Virus record (IMG/VR): IMGVR_UViG_3300015199_000067
Span: 1 to 50,006 of that record
DNA: 50,006 bases
Source of the DNA: a virus
Strand: one strand, 5' to 3'
Shown: piece after piece, positions 28,319 through 35,782 of the stretch
Layout: each line of letters begins with the position of its first letter
Numbering within the stretch: position 1 is the first letter of the stretch
Position numbers and translations under genes: made by a program
Notes under the pieces: model-generated
What the model was told of the DNA's origin: nothing
Seen by the model: the letters and a program-made list of their open reading frames with translations, nothing else
Database searches by the model: none

Positions 28319-29668
28319 ATGTTGCAAACACGGAAGCCGACCGGGAACCCCGCTTGGCCGCTTGTTCTCGTCGAGGGCGAGGAAAAAGCCGGGAAGTCGT
28401 ACGCCCTCGCCCAACTATCGGCGTCGCCTCTTGTCGGGCGGACCTTCGTGTGGGATCTCGGTGATGGGACAATGGACGAATACGGGACGCTCGGACGGTA
28501 TGAGATCGTCGAGACGACCGGGACGTTCACCGATCTGCGCGACAGCATCCGGGAGGCCGTCGCGATCCCACCGGAGGGTGGGAAACCCAACGTGTACGGG
28601 ATCGACTCCGGGACCGATCTGTGGGAGCTGCTCAAGCGGTGGACCGACGGCCGAGCCCGCGAATCGAAGAACGGGCGAGCGAAGCTCCGGGAGGACCCCG
28701 ACGCAGAAATCGACCCGTCGATGAACCTCTGGAACGACGCGAAGGACCGGTGGGCGGAGATCGTGAACCTCCTCCTCCGAGCCCCAGGGATAGGGGTCAT
28801 CACCGCTCAGGGAGGAGAGGTGGTCCTGGTTGAGAACGGAGCGCCGACCACAAAGAAAACGTGGAGCGTCCAGGCCGAGAAAACGATCCCGCGGGTCGCT
28901 ACGGCCTGGGTCCGGGTCCGCCGCGACCCTCGCTCCGCGACGCTTGTCGGGGTTCGCCGGCTCGGGCTCGATCTCCCCGCTGGTGGGCTCGCCCTCCCGT
29001 TGGAGGACACCATCCACAACCTCGTGTTCGAGGTGATCGGAGCCGGCGCACAGTTCGCGACCCCGACGGTGACCCGAACACAGGTCGGCATGAGCGCATC
29101 CACCGCGAAGGCGAGGATCGTCGGCGCGGTGAAAGCGAACCTTCAGCTCCCCGACGACGAGGCGGTAGCGGAGGCCGCGGTCCTGTGGCTTGACGCTGGG
29201 CTCGGGCACTTGAAAGGCTCCGATGAGGCCCCGGTCCAGACCGTCGCGGATCTGATCACGGGGATAACAGACCGTCAGCTCCCGCCTGAGGCTCCCAGGA
29301 CCGCCGAGGAACGAGCCGAGGACCACGCACGGGCGATCGGGGAGTCCGAGGGCTCCGTGCCCGTAGGCGACGAATCCGGGGCGGATGCGGGCGAACCACC
29401 GAAGGGTGACCTCTCCGAGATCGTGAAGGGAATGTCGAAGCCGGAGGTGAAGGCGGCTCTCGAACGGCGCGGGCTGCCGGTAGACGGCGATGTGTCGACG
29501 CTCCGGGCGCGGCTGCTCGCCGCGCTGGTCGCCCCCGTTCCTGACGCCCTCGCCGCGGAGTTCAACGCGCTCGTCGAGCGGTCCACGAACCCGGATCTGA
29601 CCGTCACGGAACGGGAGGAGATCGCGGATCGGCTTGTCGAACTGGAGGAACGAGCCGACTCCATGTAG
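28319..29668 (+). CDS. RecA-like ATPase (Sak4-type) with C-terminal SAP domain
   Basis: A 449-aa protein from ATG 28319 behind AAGGAG. Walker A is GEEKAGKS (20-27) after the strand PLVLVEG; IDSGTDLW (about 94-101) is the probable Walker B region, and GVITAQGGE is near the expected sensor strand. This resembles phage Sak4-type recombinases/AAA proteins. Residues 320-370 are charged and likely flexible, and residues 372-403 (SKPEVKAALERRGLP then STLRARLLAAL) fit a SAP motif, which often binds DNA. Role: homologous recombination or replication restart. Sak4 identity is by pattern only. Confidence 0.7.
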   Translation: MLQTRKPTGNPAWPLVLVEGEEKAGKSYALAQLSASPLVGRTFVWDLGDGTMDEYGTLGRYEIVETTGTFTDLRDSIREAVAIPPEGGKPNVYGIDSGTDLWELLKRWTDGRARESKNGRAKLREDPDAEIDPSMNLWNDAKDRWAEIVNLLLRAPGIGVITAQGGEVVLVENGAPTTKKTWSVQAEKTIPRVATAWVRVRRDPRSATLVGVRRLGLDLPAGGLALPLEDTIHNLVFEVIGAGAQFATPTVTRTQVGMSASTAKARIVGAVKANLQLPDDEAVAEAAVLWLDAGLGHLKGSDEAPVQTVADLITGITDRQLPPEAPRTAEERAEDHARAIGESEGSVPVGDESGADAGEPPKGDLSEIVKGMSKPEVKAALERRGLPVDGDVSTLRARLLAALVAPVPDALAAEFNALVERSTNPDLTVTEREEIADRLVELEERADSM

Positions 29669-29708
29669 CACTCTGATCGGATGGGCTATGGTCCGGACCC
29701 CAAACGCA

Positions 29709-29738
29709 GAACGAGCGACCCGCGACGGTCGCTCGTTC
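29709..29738 (+). terminator. Perfect 12-bp hairpin
   Basis: GAACGAGCGACC (29709-29720) and GGTCGCTCGTTC (29727-29738) pair perfectly around a 6-base loop. It follows the ATPase gene by 40 bases. GGCTATGGT (29684-29692), a -10-like box, stands between gene and hairpin, so attenuation of the downstream operon is possible. Shares its AACGAGC core with the hairpin at 3528-3556. Confidence 0.55.
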
Positions 29739-29760
29739 AAGAACCGAGGAGGTACCCTCG

Positions 29761-29943
29761 ATGGACGAAATCCTAGCTGACGAGCCGATCGCAGCGACAC
29801 AACGCAAGGCTGAGTTCGCCTACCGGCTCGCCCGCGACCTCTATGTCCGACGCCAAGGCCACGGGCGGATCACCCAGGCACAGCGGGTAGCGAAGCTCGC
29901 CGCGCGGCACGCCCGGTGGCTCCGCGATGGGGAGCTGACGTGA
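29761..29943 (+). CDS. Small basic early protein
   Basis: A 60-aa protein from ATG 29761 behind GAGGAGG. It is helical and basic (QRKAEFAYRLARDLYVRRQGHGRI, RVAKLAARHARWLRDGELT). It may bind nucleic acid or act with the replication initiator whose gene overlaps it by four bases. No family recognised. Confidence 0.6.
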   Translation: MDEILADEPIAATQRKAEFAYRLARDLYVRRQGHGRITQAQRVAKLAARHARWLRDGELT

Positions 29944-30770
29944 GCGGGAGGGCAACGGGGTGGGTCGGACGGTTCGGCCCTCACCCCGACGACATCGATC
30001 GGGACGGGAAACCCTACGGAGCGAGAGCGCGAGGGCTCCGGTCGGCTCTCCTCGCGGTCGCTGACGCGGCCGACGTGAACGGACGCCACGCCCACCCCGG
30101 AGTCGAAAACGTCGCGGAGTTCTCGCTCTACTCCTTCGGGCAGGCGCGCCGGCTCCTTTCCGATCTCGTAGCTGAGGGCTGGCTGAATATCACGGAGAGT
30201 GGCGGAGGGCGAGGGCTCGCTACGGTGTTCGATCTCGTGACCGACCCCTCGAACCGGCATCTGGAAACCCGCGCATCATGCGCGGCGCTCTCCGAGGGAA
30301 ACGCGCGCACGGGCGATCCTAAACGCGCGCATGGCGACGCTAAACGCGCGCACCCAGAGGCGCGCCCAACGGTAGCAACGGTAGAACCTTCAACGGTAAA
30401 GACTCTCTCGCTCACGCTCGACGACGCGACCCCTCCCGAATCCTCGTTCACCTTCGACGATTTCTGGGGTGCCTATCCACGCAAGACCGGGAAAGCGACC
30501 GCGCGCAGAGCGTGGGATACGGCGACCCGGAAACACCCTCCCGGCTCGATCATGGGCGGGCTTGCCGCGAACCTCCCCGATCTCCGATCGAGAGCCCCAC
30601 AGTTCGTCCCGCACGCCGCGACGTGGCTCAACGGCGAGCGATGGCACGACGAGCCGGTGACAGCGACCTCAGGGCGTCAGGGCCCGGCTCCGGTCAGCTA
30701 CCCGAACACCGAACGGGCCGAGTTCGCTCATATCGACCCGTTCGCCCACAAACGAAAGGCCGAGGGATGA
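29940..30770 (+). CDS. Replication initiator-like protein (winged helix plus DnaD-like C-terminus)
   Basis: A 276-aa protein from GTG 29940. Residues 30-95 are a winged-helix domain as in phage replisome organisers (SALLAVADAADVNGRHAHPGV, then SFGQARRLLSDLVAEGWL). A low-complexity linker (about 115-155) holds the repeats NARTGDPKRAHGDAKRAH. The C-terminal region opens FDDFWGAYPRKTGKATARRAWDTATR (read as FDDFWGAYPRK, ATARRAWDTA), a signature of phage replication proteins. It would bind the origin, and the DNA coding for its linker contains direct repeats that could be that origin, as in lambda O. The next gene is a DnaC-like helicase loader. Confidence 0.75.
   Translation: MSGRATGWVGRFGPHPDDIDRDGKPYGARARGLRSALLAVADAADVNGRHAHPGVENVAEFSLYSFGQARRLLSDLVAEGWLNITESGGGRGLATVFDLVTDPSNRHLETRASCAALSEGNARTGDPKRAHGDAKRAHPEARPTVATVEPSTVKTLSLTLDDATPPESSFTFDDFWGAYPRKTGKATARRAWDTATRKHPPGSIMGGLAANLPDLRSRAPQFVPHAATWLNGERWHDEPVTATSGRQGPAPVSYPNTERAEFAHIDPFAHKRKAEG
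30299..30399 (+). repeat. Direct repeats within the initiator gene; candidate replication origin
   Basis: Three copies of AAACGCGCGCA occur at 30299-30309, 30321-30331 and 30342-30352, so 22 and 21 bases apart (about two helical turns). They are followed by CAACGGTAG at 30367-30375 and 30376-30384 and CAACGGTAA at 30391-30399. Iterons inside an initiator gene, between its DNA-binding and C-terminal domains, are the lambda arrangement. Alternatively they may only reflect a low-complexity protein linker. Confidence 0.45.
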
Positions 30771-31414
30771 CCGAACCCGAACCGATAGCAGCGAAACTCG
30801 AACGGATCGGGTCCGTGGTCGCGGACCGATCGTCGCGCCGGCTCGTTCCAGCCGAGGACGACGACCCGAACCCGGAGGCGAGGACACTCGACGAGGTCCG
30901 GCAGACCCGGTGGGTGCTCTCGATGCCGTCGCGGTTCCAGTGGGCGAAACTCGACGATCTCCCACCGGGCCCTCGGGCTCCGTTGACAGAGTGGGCGGTG
31001 AACCCGATGGGGAGGAACCTCCTGCTGTTCGGGTCGGTTGGCTCCGGGAAATCCCACGCAGCCGTCGCGGCGTGCCGGCGCTCCTTTTTCTGTGGGCTCG
31101 ACGTGATGTTCTGCCCGGTGGTGGAGATGCTCGACGACCTCAAACCAGGAGGACCCGACGGGTATCTCGGGGATCTCATGGGCGTCGACCGGCTGATCCT
31201 CGACGACCTCGGGCAGGAACGCCCGACCGACTGGACCGCCGACCGCTTGTACGCCCTCGTCAACCGGCGGTGGTTGGAGGAACGCCCAACAGTAGCGACC
31301 ACGAACCTGTCACCGGAAGCCCTCGAAGCGTCGGTGGGTACCCGCATGTTCTCCCGGCTCGCGGGCAACGCCGTGACCGTCATGGTCACCGGACCGGACC
31401 GGAGAGTCCCGTGA
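30767..31414 (+). CDS. DnaC-like helicase loader ATPase
   Basis: A 215-aa protein from ATG 30767, overlapping the initiator stop. Walker A is GSVGSGKS (89-96) and Walker B LILDDLG (143-149), followed by a QERPTDWTADRLYALVNRRW segment and the sensor strand TVATTNLSPE (TTNL is typical of DnaC/DnaI loaders), and SRLAGNAVTV near the end. With the initiator gene it would load the host replicative helicase on phage DNA; no phage helicase of DnaB type is encoded here. Its stop overlaps the next GTG. Confidence 0.85.
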   Translation: MTEPEPIAAKLERIGSVVADRSSRRLVPAEDDDPNPEARTLDEVRQTRWVLSMPSRFQWAKLDDLPPGPRAPLTEWAVNPMGRNLLLFGSVGSGKSHAAVAACRRSFFCGLDVMFCPVVEMLDDLKPGGPDGYLGDLMGVDRLILDDLGQERPTDWTADRLYALVNRRWLEERPTVATTNLSPEALEASVGTRMFSRLAGNAVTVMVTGPDRRVP

Positions 31415-31752
31415 AGGGCTGCGAATCATGCGAGTTCGGGTGGCGCGCCGTCTCCTCGAACTACCCGGTCACCCACTACCCGATGCCCGACCTTACGGGG
31501 CTCCCCGACGACCTGGCAGCCGCGGCACAAGCCGAGGTCGAGACACGCCGCGCGGCGCTCACCGACTCGGTGTACCCGTGCAAACAATGCCAACCCCACC
31601 TTTTTTTCAGGTGGGCGGAGGGCCACCTCGCCTCGAAACACGACCAGGACGACTGCGACGAATGCTCCGAGATCCGCCGCGGCAAACGCCCACAACGACG
31701 CTCCGCTCCGACCCAGGGACTTCCGCCGGCTCGAAAGGACACCGATTTCTGA
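31411..31752 (+). CDS. Zinc-ribbon-like protein
   Basis: A 113-aa protein from GTG 31411. Cysteine pairs occur in CESCEFGW, YPCKQCQPH and DDCDECSE, which could hold one or two zinc ions. The middle is helical (DDLAAAAQAEVETRRAAL) and the end basic (RGKRPQRRS). It overlaps the helicase loader upstream and the methyltransferase downstream, so it is likely part of the replication operon. No named family. Confidence 0.55.
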   Translation: MKGCESCEFGWRAVSSNYPVTHYPMPDLTGLPDDLAAAAQAEVETRRAALTDSVYPCKQCQPHLFFRWAEGHLASKHDQDDCDECSEIRRGKRPQRRSAPTQGLPPARKDTDF

Positions 31753-32519
31753 TGATCACCAAACCTGTGAGGCACCCAGCGAAGTTCTCCGACTCGATCC
31801 TCATGCAGATCGCGTTGGTCCTCGACGAACTGGCCGACAACGGGAGACTACCCGAGGGCGGGAGGATCCTCGATCCGTTCGCTGGGATCGGCAAGGTCCA
31901 CAAACTCGCTGACCGAGGATGGTCTACGAAAGGCGTCGAGCTGGAACCGGAGTGGGCGGAGCAGGACCCCCGGACCGTGGTGGGCGACGCCCGGTCCCTC
32001 CCGTGGGCCGACCACTACTTCGACGCGGTGGTCACGAGCCCGTGCTACGGGAACCGGATGGCCGACCACCACGACGCGAAGGACCCGTGCTCGAACTGTC
32101 AGGGTGCGCGCCACGACGACGACGGCGATTGTCGGGCGTGTGGTGGGTCGGGGCTCTCGAAACGCAACACCTACCGGCACGCCCTCGGCCGCGAACTCAC
32201 TCCCGGTTCCGGTGCGGGGTTGCAGTGGGGCTCCGCCTACCGGGCACTCCACGAGCAGGCGTGGCGCGAAGCCGTCCGGGTCGTGAAACCCGACGGGTTC
32301 CTGGTCGTGAACGTCTCGAACCACATTCGAGGAGGCGAGGAGCAACGGGTCGTGGAGTGGCACCTAAACACGCTTCTCCTCCTCGGGTGCTTCCTATGGG
32401 AGGTCCTCCGGGTGTCAACACCGCGGCTCGGGTTCGGAGCGAACGGAGACGCACGAGTCGACGGCGAGAACATCATCGTGGTTCGGACCCCTCCTCCGGG
32501 CCCACCCCGGCTGCTATAG
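31752..32519 (+). CDS. DNA methyltransferase with an inserted zinc knuckle
   Basis: A 255-aa protein from ATG 31752. It has the AdoMet-binding motif LDPFAGIG (Asp41) and the catalytic motif SPCY (96-99), a variant of the N4/N6-amino methyltransferase (S/D/N)PPY, with a third strand WADHYFDAVVTSP. Between SPCY and the next helix is a cysteine-rich insert, Cys113-x2-Cys116 and Cys127-x2-Cys130-GGSG, much like DnaJ-type zinc repeats. Later VVKPDGFLVVNVSNH and GENIIVVR match family strands. The target base and site are unknown. Modification could protect phage DNA from restriction. Confidence 0.8.
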   Translation: MITKPVRHPAKFSDSILMQIALVLDELADNGRLPEGGRILDPFAGIGKVHKLADRGWSTKGVELEPEWAEQDPRTVVGDARSLPWADHYFDAVVTSPCYGNRMADHHDAKDPCSNCQGARHDDDGDCRACGGSGLSKRNTYRHALGRELTPGSGAGLQWGSAYRALHEQAWREAVRVVKPDGFLVVNVSNHIRGGEEQRVVEWHLNTLLLLGCFLWEVLRVSTPRLGFGANGDARVDGENIIVVRTPPPGPPRLL

Positions 32520-32534
32520 CTTAGGCTGCTAAAC
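32519..32534 (+). promoter_or_regulatory. TTAG-palindrome, copy 3
   Basis: GCTTAGGCTGCTAAAC, overlapping the last base of the methyltransferase stop. TTAG and CTAA half-sites are intact. TATAGC (32515-32520) just upstream is an additional -10 candidate. It precedes ATG 32557 by 22 bases. Confidence 0.5.
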
Positions 32535-32556
32535 CACCCCCCGAGGAGCGAACCGA

Positions 32557-32808
32557 ATGAGCCAATGCAGGTCCTGCCGAGACCCGATCCTGTGGATCAC
32601 GATGATCGACTCCGGGCGATCGATGCCAGTCAACGCCGAACCAGCGCCGAACGGAAACGTCGAGGTGTTCCCGGTCGACGGCAACCCGCGCCGCGGTCGG
32701 GTTGTCTCCGGCGGGTTTTTTGAGAGCGAAGCGAATCCCGAGTCGACCTTCCATGTCCCGCACTTCGCTTCCTGCCCGAACGCCGACGGACACCGGAAAT
32801 CCCGATGA
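32557..32808 (+). CDS. Small zinc-binding-like protein
   Basis: An 83-aa protein from ATG 32557 behind GAGGAGCGAACCGA, the leader also used at 27304. It starts CRSCRDPILWI and ends HFASCPNADGHRKSR, so a CxxC at the N-terminus and a Cys/His group at the C-terminus could form one zinc site, with a strand-rich centre (MPVNAEPAPNGNVEVFPV). This pattern is common among small phage proteins. No activity known. Confidence 0.65.
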   Translation: MSQCRSCRDPILWITMIDSGRSMPVNAEPAPNGNVEVFPVDGNPRRGRVVSGGFFESEANPESTFHVPHFASCPNADGHRKSR

Positions 32809-33038
32809 GGTGCCCTCAATGCGGCGGTCGGATGGTGGGCGACACCAAGGTCAGGACCTGTGTCCGCTGTCAGGTGTTCCACGTGAAACACCGACCGGTC
32901 CGCCGGCTGGAACCGAAGCCGCGGACGGTCCTCAAAGATCCTCCCCGACCGGACCCCTCGACGTACTGCCCAGCGTGCGGGCTCAAACGCTCCCACTGGG
33001 ACGGGTGCCCGCAACCGAAACGGCCGGTCGCGAAATGA
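32805..33038 (+). CDS. Two-zinc-knuckle protein
   Basis: A 77-aa protein from ATG 32805, overlapping the previous stop. It has CPQCGGRM and CVRCQVFH near the N-terminus and CPACGLKRSHWDGCPQ near the C-terminus, enough for a zinc ribbon and a second Cys site. It is basic. Possibly a nucleic-acid-binding factor. Its last codon overlaps the following HNH start. Confidence 0.6.
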   Translation: MRCPQCGGRMVGDTKVRTCVRCQVFHVKHRPVRRLEPKPRTVLKDPPRPDPSTYCPACGLKRSHWDGCPQPKRPVAK

Positions 33039-33637
33039 AACGCTCCGGACCGATCAAGCCGATCAGCAAACGCCGGCAGGGCGAGCGAGCGCAGCGCGCC
33101 GCGACCCGCGCCGAGGTTCTCCGTCGCGCCGGTGACCGATGCGAAGCCGAACGTCTCGCTGTCCACCTGTGCGGCTCTCTCCCTGGTCGCCGTGCGCTAG
33201 AAGTGGACGAACGCCACGGCGGGTCCTTTCGTTCGACCGAGTACCTCGATCCAGACTCGTGCCAGGCGCTGTGCCCGATAGCGCACCAACTCAAGACGGA
33301 CAACCCCAAGGAGGCCGCAATTGTTGGACTTGTTGACATCGACGTGCAAGACAGGTGGGTGCTCGAAGGAAGTGAAATCGACAGGATTGTGCGTGACGCA
33401 CTACGAGCGTGGGCGACGCTCGAATCTCGGCTCGTGCAGCGTCGGCGGTTGTCCTCGCCTGCAGCATTCGAGAGGGCTGTGTCCGACTCACTACCAGCGG
33501 TGGCGGAAGCGCGGAACAGTCGGATCTCCGAATCTGGAGATCGCATACGGCTCTGGCAGATCCGAGACGACGGACGGCTATGCGAGGCTCTACCTCCCGG
33601 GCCATCCGCTAGCCACGGCCCAAGGATGGGTGCTTGA
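33035..33637 (+). CDS. HNH endonuclease with an overlapping out-of-frame extension
   Basis: The ORF starts at ATG 33035 and is 200 aa long. The first 95 residues look like a phage HNH protein: MKRSGPIKPISKR start, AEVLRRAGDRCEAERLAVHLCG, then LEVDERHGG and SCQALCPIAHQLKTDNPKEAA, the usual C-terminal element. Family members typically end shortly after that 'NPxEA...GL' element (about residue 95). Here the frame continues for another 100 residues that lie over the next HNH gene in a different frame and have no recognisable pattern. The original stop may have been lost when the second gene inserted. Confidence 0.6.
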   Translation: MKRSGPIKPISKRRQGERAQRAATRAEVLRRAGDRCEAERLAVHLCGSLPGRRALEVDERHGGSFRSTEYLDPDSCQALCPIAHQLKTDNPKEAAIVGLVDIDVQDRWVLEGSEIDRIVRDALRAWATLESRLVQRRRLSSPAAFERAVSDSLPAVAEARNSRISESGDRIRLWQIRDDGRLCEALPPGPSASHGPRMGA

Positions 33638-33923
33638 ACACCGGGCGATAGCGTGGGATGCGGGGATCTTCTCCGACCCGTCGCTCCATGTCCATCACCG
33701 GGACCATGATCGGTCGAACAATTCTCTCTCCAACCTGGAGCCGATGACGAAGAAAGCCCACTCCAAGATCCACGCCGCGGCCACGAAGCTCGACCGGGAC
33801 GAAGCGGTGCGTCTGTACCTCTCGGGTCTCAAGATGGCGGAGGTCGCCGCGGTGATGGGAACACATAGCGGCAGAGTGTCGAGGATGCTCAAGGAACGCG
33901 GCGTGAAGGCGCGCAAGCGATGA
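33321..33923 (+). CDS. HNH homing endonuclease-like protein with two zinc knuckles and a C-terminal HTH
   Basis: A 200-aa protein. Start is TTG 33321, six bases after AAGGAGG (33308-33314). Two knuckles: Cys9, Cys14, Cys24, His27 and Cys39, Cys44, Cys54, His57. Then GYARLYLPGHP...EHRAIAW and the HNH core HVHHRDHDRSNNSLSNLE (His125-His126 with downstream Asn), the classic phage homing type. The C-terminal 45 residues (DEAVRLYLSGLKMAEVAAVMG, then SRMLKERGV) are a helix-turn-helix. Base use is less G+C-biased than its neighbours, which suggests recent entry. Free-standing homing endonucleases cut DNA of related phages. Confidence 0.8.
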   Translation: MLDLLTSTCKTGGCSKEVKSTGLCVTHYERGRRSNLGSCSVGGCPRLQHSRGLCPTHYQRWRKRGTVGSPNLEIAYGSGRSETTDGYARLYLPGHPLATAQGWVLEHRAIAWDAGIFSDPSLHVHHRDHDRSNNSLSNLEPMTKKAHSKIHAAATKLDRDEAVRLYLSGLKMAEVAAVMGTHSGRVSRMLKERGVKARKR

Positions 33924-34087
33924 CTCCCGAGGAGATGGACGTGCTGGCGGCGGATCTCTGGGATTTCGTCGTATGCGACCACGTTCGAGAGGTCGAGTTG
34001 TACGGGGAGAATCCTGATCCTGATCCGAATTGTCAGATGTGTTCAGACGCCACCGCACGAGGGCTATGGACGGAGAGCGAGTCGTGA
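33920..34087 (+). CDS. Small acidic CxxC protein
   Basis: A 55-aa ORF from ATG 33920, overlapping the stop of the homing endonuclease, and ending in GTGA overlap with the next gene. It has a helix (TPEEMDVLAADLWDFVV), a cysteine-histidine pair CDH and later PNCQMCSDATARGL, which together resemble the short zinc-type phage proteins of pattern 'CDH...CxxC'. Function unknown. Confidence 0.55.
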   Translation: MTPEEMDVLAADLWDFVVCDHVREVELYGENPDPDPNCQMCSDATARGLWTESES

Positions 34088-34428
34088 GCCGGCTCATGTC
34101 GGTGAGCCACACCGAGCAACAAGTCGAGGACCGCTCGAAATCGATGACCCGACGGCTCGGCTGGAAAATGGTTCGGGTAGGCGACCACCTGACGCTGTGC
34201 CGCAAAGTGATGGGCCGCAAACCGGGTGAACCGTTGGTGCGGATCACCGAGGTCGAGATCACCGCGATCCGCGAGGAACGACTGTGGGAGATCTCCCACG
34301 AGGACGTGATCGCGGAGGGGTTCCCGGACTGGAGCACCGACCAGTTCATCGAGTTCTTCTGCCGTCAGTTCAAAGTCCAAGAATGGGTTGTGGTCACGGT
34401 CCTCGAATGGAGGTACCTCGATGGGTGA
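34084..34428 (+). CDS. ASCH-domain protein
   Basis: A 114-aa protein; GTG 34084 is chosen because it overlaps the previous stop, although a second start, ATG 34096, is possible. The sequence has the pattern of phage ASCH proteins: QQVEDRSKSMTRRLGW, VRVGDHLTLCRKVMGRKPGEPLV, RITEVEITAIREERLW, DVIAEGFPDWSTDQFIEFF and a terminal WVVVTVLEWRYL. ASCH domains are PUA-related folds thought to bind RNA; some hydrolyse modified nucleosides. It is in the nucleic-acid-modifying part of the genome. Confidence 0.75.
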   Translation: MSRLMSVSHTEQQVEDRSKSMTRRLGWKMVRVGDHLTLCRKVMGRKPGEPLVRITEVEITAIREERLWEISHEDVIAEGFPDWSTDQFIEFFCRQFKVQEWVVVTVLEWRYLDG

Positions 34429-34762
34429 CCTCATCTGCAAAGCGAAAGTGCCGGTGCCCGGCTCCCAGCGGATGCTCCGGTGGTGTGGGAACTCTGCGCA
34501 GCCGACCGAGGCCGGTCCGCGCTGCGATCACCACTCGCCTCCTCCGAGGGGCGGGCACCCGAACGGGCAACGGATCCGGGCGATCATGCTGGCCGACGCC
34601 CTCACGCTCTCACGGGAGGAACGCCACGAGTTCGCGGAGATGCTCGTCAAGCACAAGGGGTCATGGTCGAACCTTGGGGAGGCCGAAGCGCGCAGGATCG
34701 CTGACGCCCTCGAAGGGTTCCCGATCGTGCAAGCGATCCTGTACATGAGGACGAACCGGTGA
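34421..34762 (+). CDS. Hypothetical protein with CDH motif
   Basis: A 113-aa protein from ATG 34421, overlapping the ASCH gene by eight bases with AGG as ribosome site inside it. It opens LICKAKVPVPGSQRMLRWCGN...RCDHHSPPP, with Cys/His residues that could bind metal, and continues as a helical domain (RIRAIMLADALTLSREERHEFAEML). No family is recognised. The gene overlaps its neighbour on both sides. Confidence 0.55.
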   Translation: MGDLICKAKVPVPGSQRMLRWCGNSAQPTEAGPRCDHHSPPPRGGHPNGQRIRAIMLADALTLSREERHEFAEMLVKHKGSWSNLGEAEARRIADALEGFPIVQAILYMRTNR

Positions 34763-35256
34763 GCGCACGGTTGCGGCTCCGGCGCGCCGACGGCCGTGTC
34801 TACCTCGACCGCTACGGGTTCGAGTTCCCGTCGAAACGCGAGCCCACCGATGACGGCCCGAGCCGGCTCCCCTGGTTCGGTATCTTCCTCCACCGGATGG
34901 ACGCCCCCGATCCCGGGATCGATCTCCACGACCACCCGTGGTGGTTCGGTTCCCTGATCCTGTGGGGTGGCTACACGGAGGAGCGCGCACCGATCCGGGA
35001 ACCCGATCGTGGGGTGATCGTCTCCCGATCCTGGCTGTCGTGGCGGACGATGCGGCTCGACGAATCCCATCGCATCACCGGGCTATCAAGGAAACGGGTG
35101 TGGACCCTGGTCATCCACGGTCCCGTCCGGCGCGGCTGGGGCTTCTACCTCTGTGACGGGTGGATGCCGTGGCGGGTCTACGACTCCACGGTCCGGGCGG
35201 AGCGTCGGGATATGTTCGCTGAGATCTCAAACGACGGTCGGGTCCCGAACCGATGA
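34759..35256 (+). CDS. Cupin-like protein
   Basis: A 165-aa protein from GTG 34759. The central part reads GIFLHRMDAPDPGIDLHDHPW-WFGSLILWGGYTEE: the DLHDHPWxFxSxxLxGGYxE block is a cupin metal-binding motif, with paired histidines and a later His in VWTLVIHGPVRRGWGFY. These phage cupins are of unknown activity; some cupins are dioxygenases or isomerases. It lies between DNA-processing genes, but its substrate cannot be inferred. Confidence 0.65.
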   Translation: MSARLRLRRADGRVYLDRYGFEFPSKREPTDDGPSRLPWFGIFLHRMDAPDPGIDLHDHPWWFGSLILWGGYTEERAPIREPDRGVIVSRSWLSWRTMRLDESHRITGLSRKRVWTLVIHGPVRRGWGFYLCDGWMPWRVYDSTVRAERRDMFAEISNDGRVPNR

Positions 35257-35744
35257 AACGCCAACCCGAACCAACCGAGATCCTCGTGTGCCCGTACTGC
35301 TCGGGGAGGTTCTCGAAACGGTCGAGCTTCCGACGCCACGTCGTTCTCGACGAGTGCGGGAGGGTGCCGCTCGAAGCGTCCTGTTCGATGATGGCAACGG
35401 AGGGAAAGACGATCCGAGAAGACGAGTTCCAACGGCTCGTCATGGTCCTCGCGGAACGAAACGGGTGGATGACCTGCCACGTCCGGCGCGCCATCATGTC
35501 CGACGGCAGGATGCTGACCGCGACCTCCTCTCCAGGATTCCCGGACCTGACCCTGTGCCGCCCACCGCAGTTGGTGTTCCTCGAATTGAAAGCCGAACGG
35601 GGTCGGACCTCACCGGAGCAAACCCGGTGGATCCGGTCCGTCCAGGGCTGCGACGGGGTCGAGGCGTACATCGTGAAACCGTCGGATTGGCGGGAGATCC
35701 TCGGTCTCCTGACCCCCAAAGTCACCAGCCCCTTATCGTGCTAA
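35253..35744 (+). CDS. VRR-NUC nuclease with an N-terminal C2H2 finger
   Basis: A 163-aa protein from ATG 35253. Residues 11-30 (CPYCSGRFSKRSSFRRH, read as CPYC then a His) form a C2H2-like zinc finger. The rest is a VRR-NUC domain: helix EDEFQRLVMVLAERNGW, GFPDLTLCRPPQLVFLELKAERG with Asp98, Glu111 and Lys113 as the PD-(D/E)xK set, and SPEQTRWI. VRR-NUC proteins cut branched DNA and are proposed as Holliday-junction resolvases in phages. Its last codons overlap palindrome copy 4. Confidence 0.8.
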   Translation: MKRQPEPTEILVCPYCSGRFSKRSSFRRHVVLDECGRVPLEASCSMMATEGKTIREDEFQRLVMVLAERNGWMTCHVRRAIMSDGRMLTATSSPGFPDLTLCRPPQLVFLELKAERGRTSPEQTRWIRSVQGCDGVEAYIVKPSDWREILGLLTPKVTSPLSC

Positions 35745-35746
35745 GT
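35731..35746 (+). promoter_or_regulatory. TTAG-palindrome promoter/operator, copy 4
   Basis: CCTTATCGTGCTAAGT; the right arm gives TGCTAAGTT as an extended -10. It lies over the end of the VRR-NUC gene, 37 bases before ATG 35783, and would drive the block that includes the ParB-MTase fusion. Confidence 0.55.
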
Positions 35747-35782
35747 TCCGCTTTTCCCGACACAGATGAGAGAAGGCCCCGA

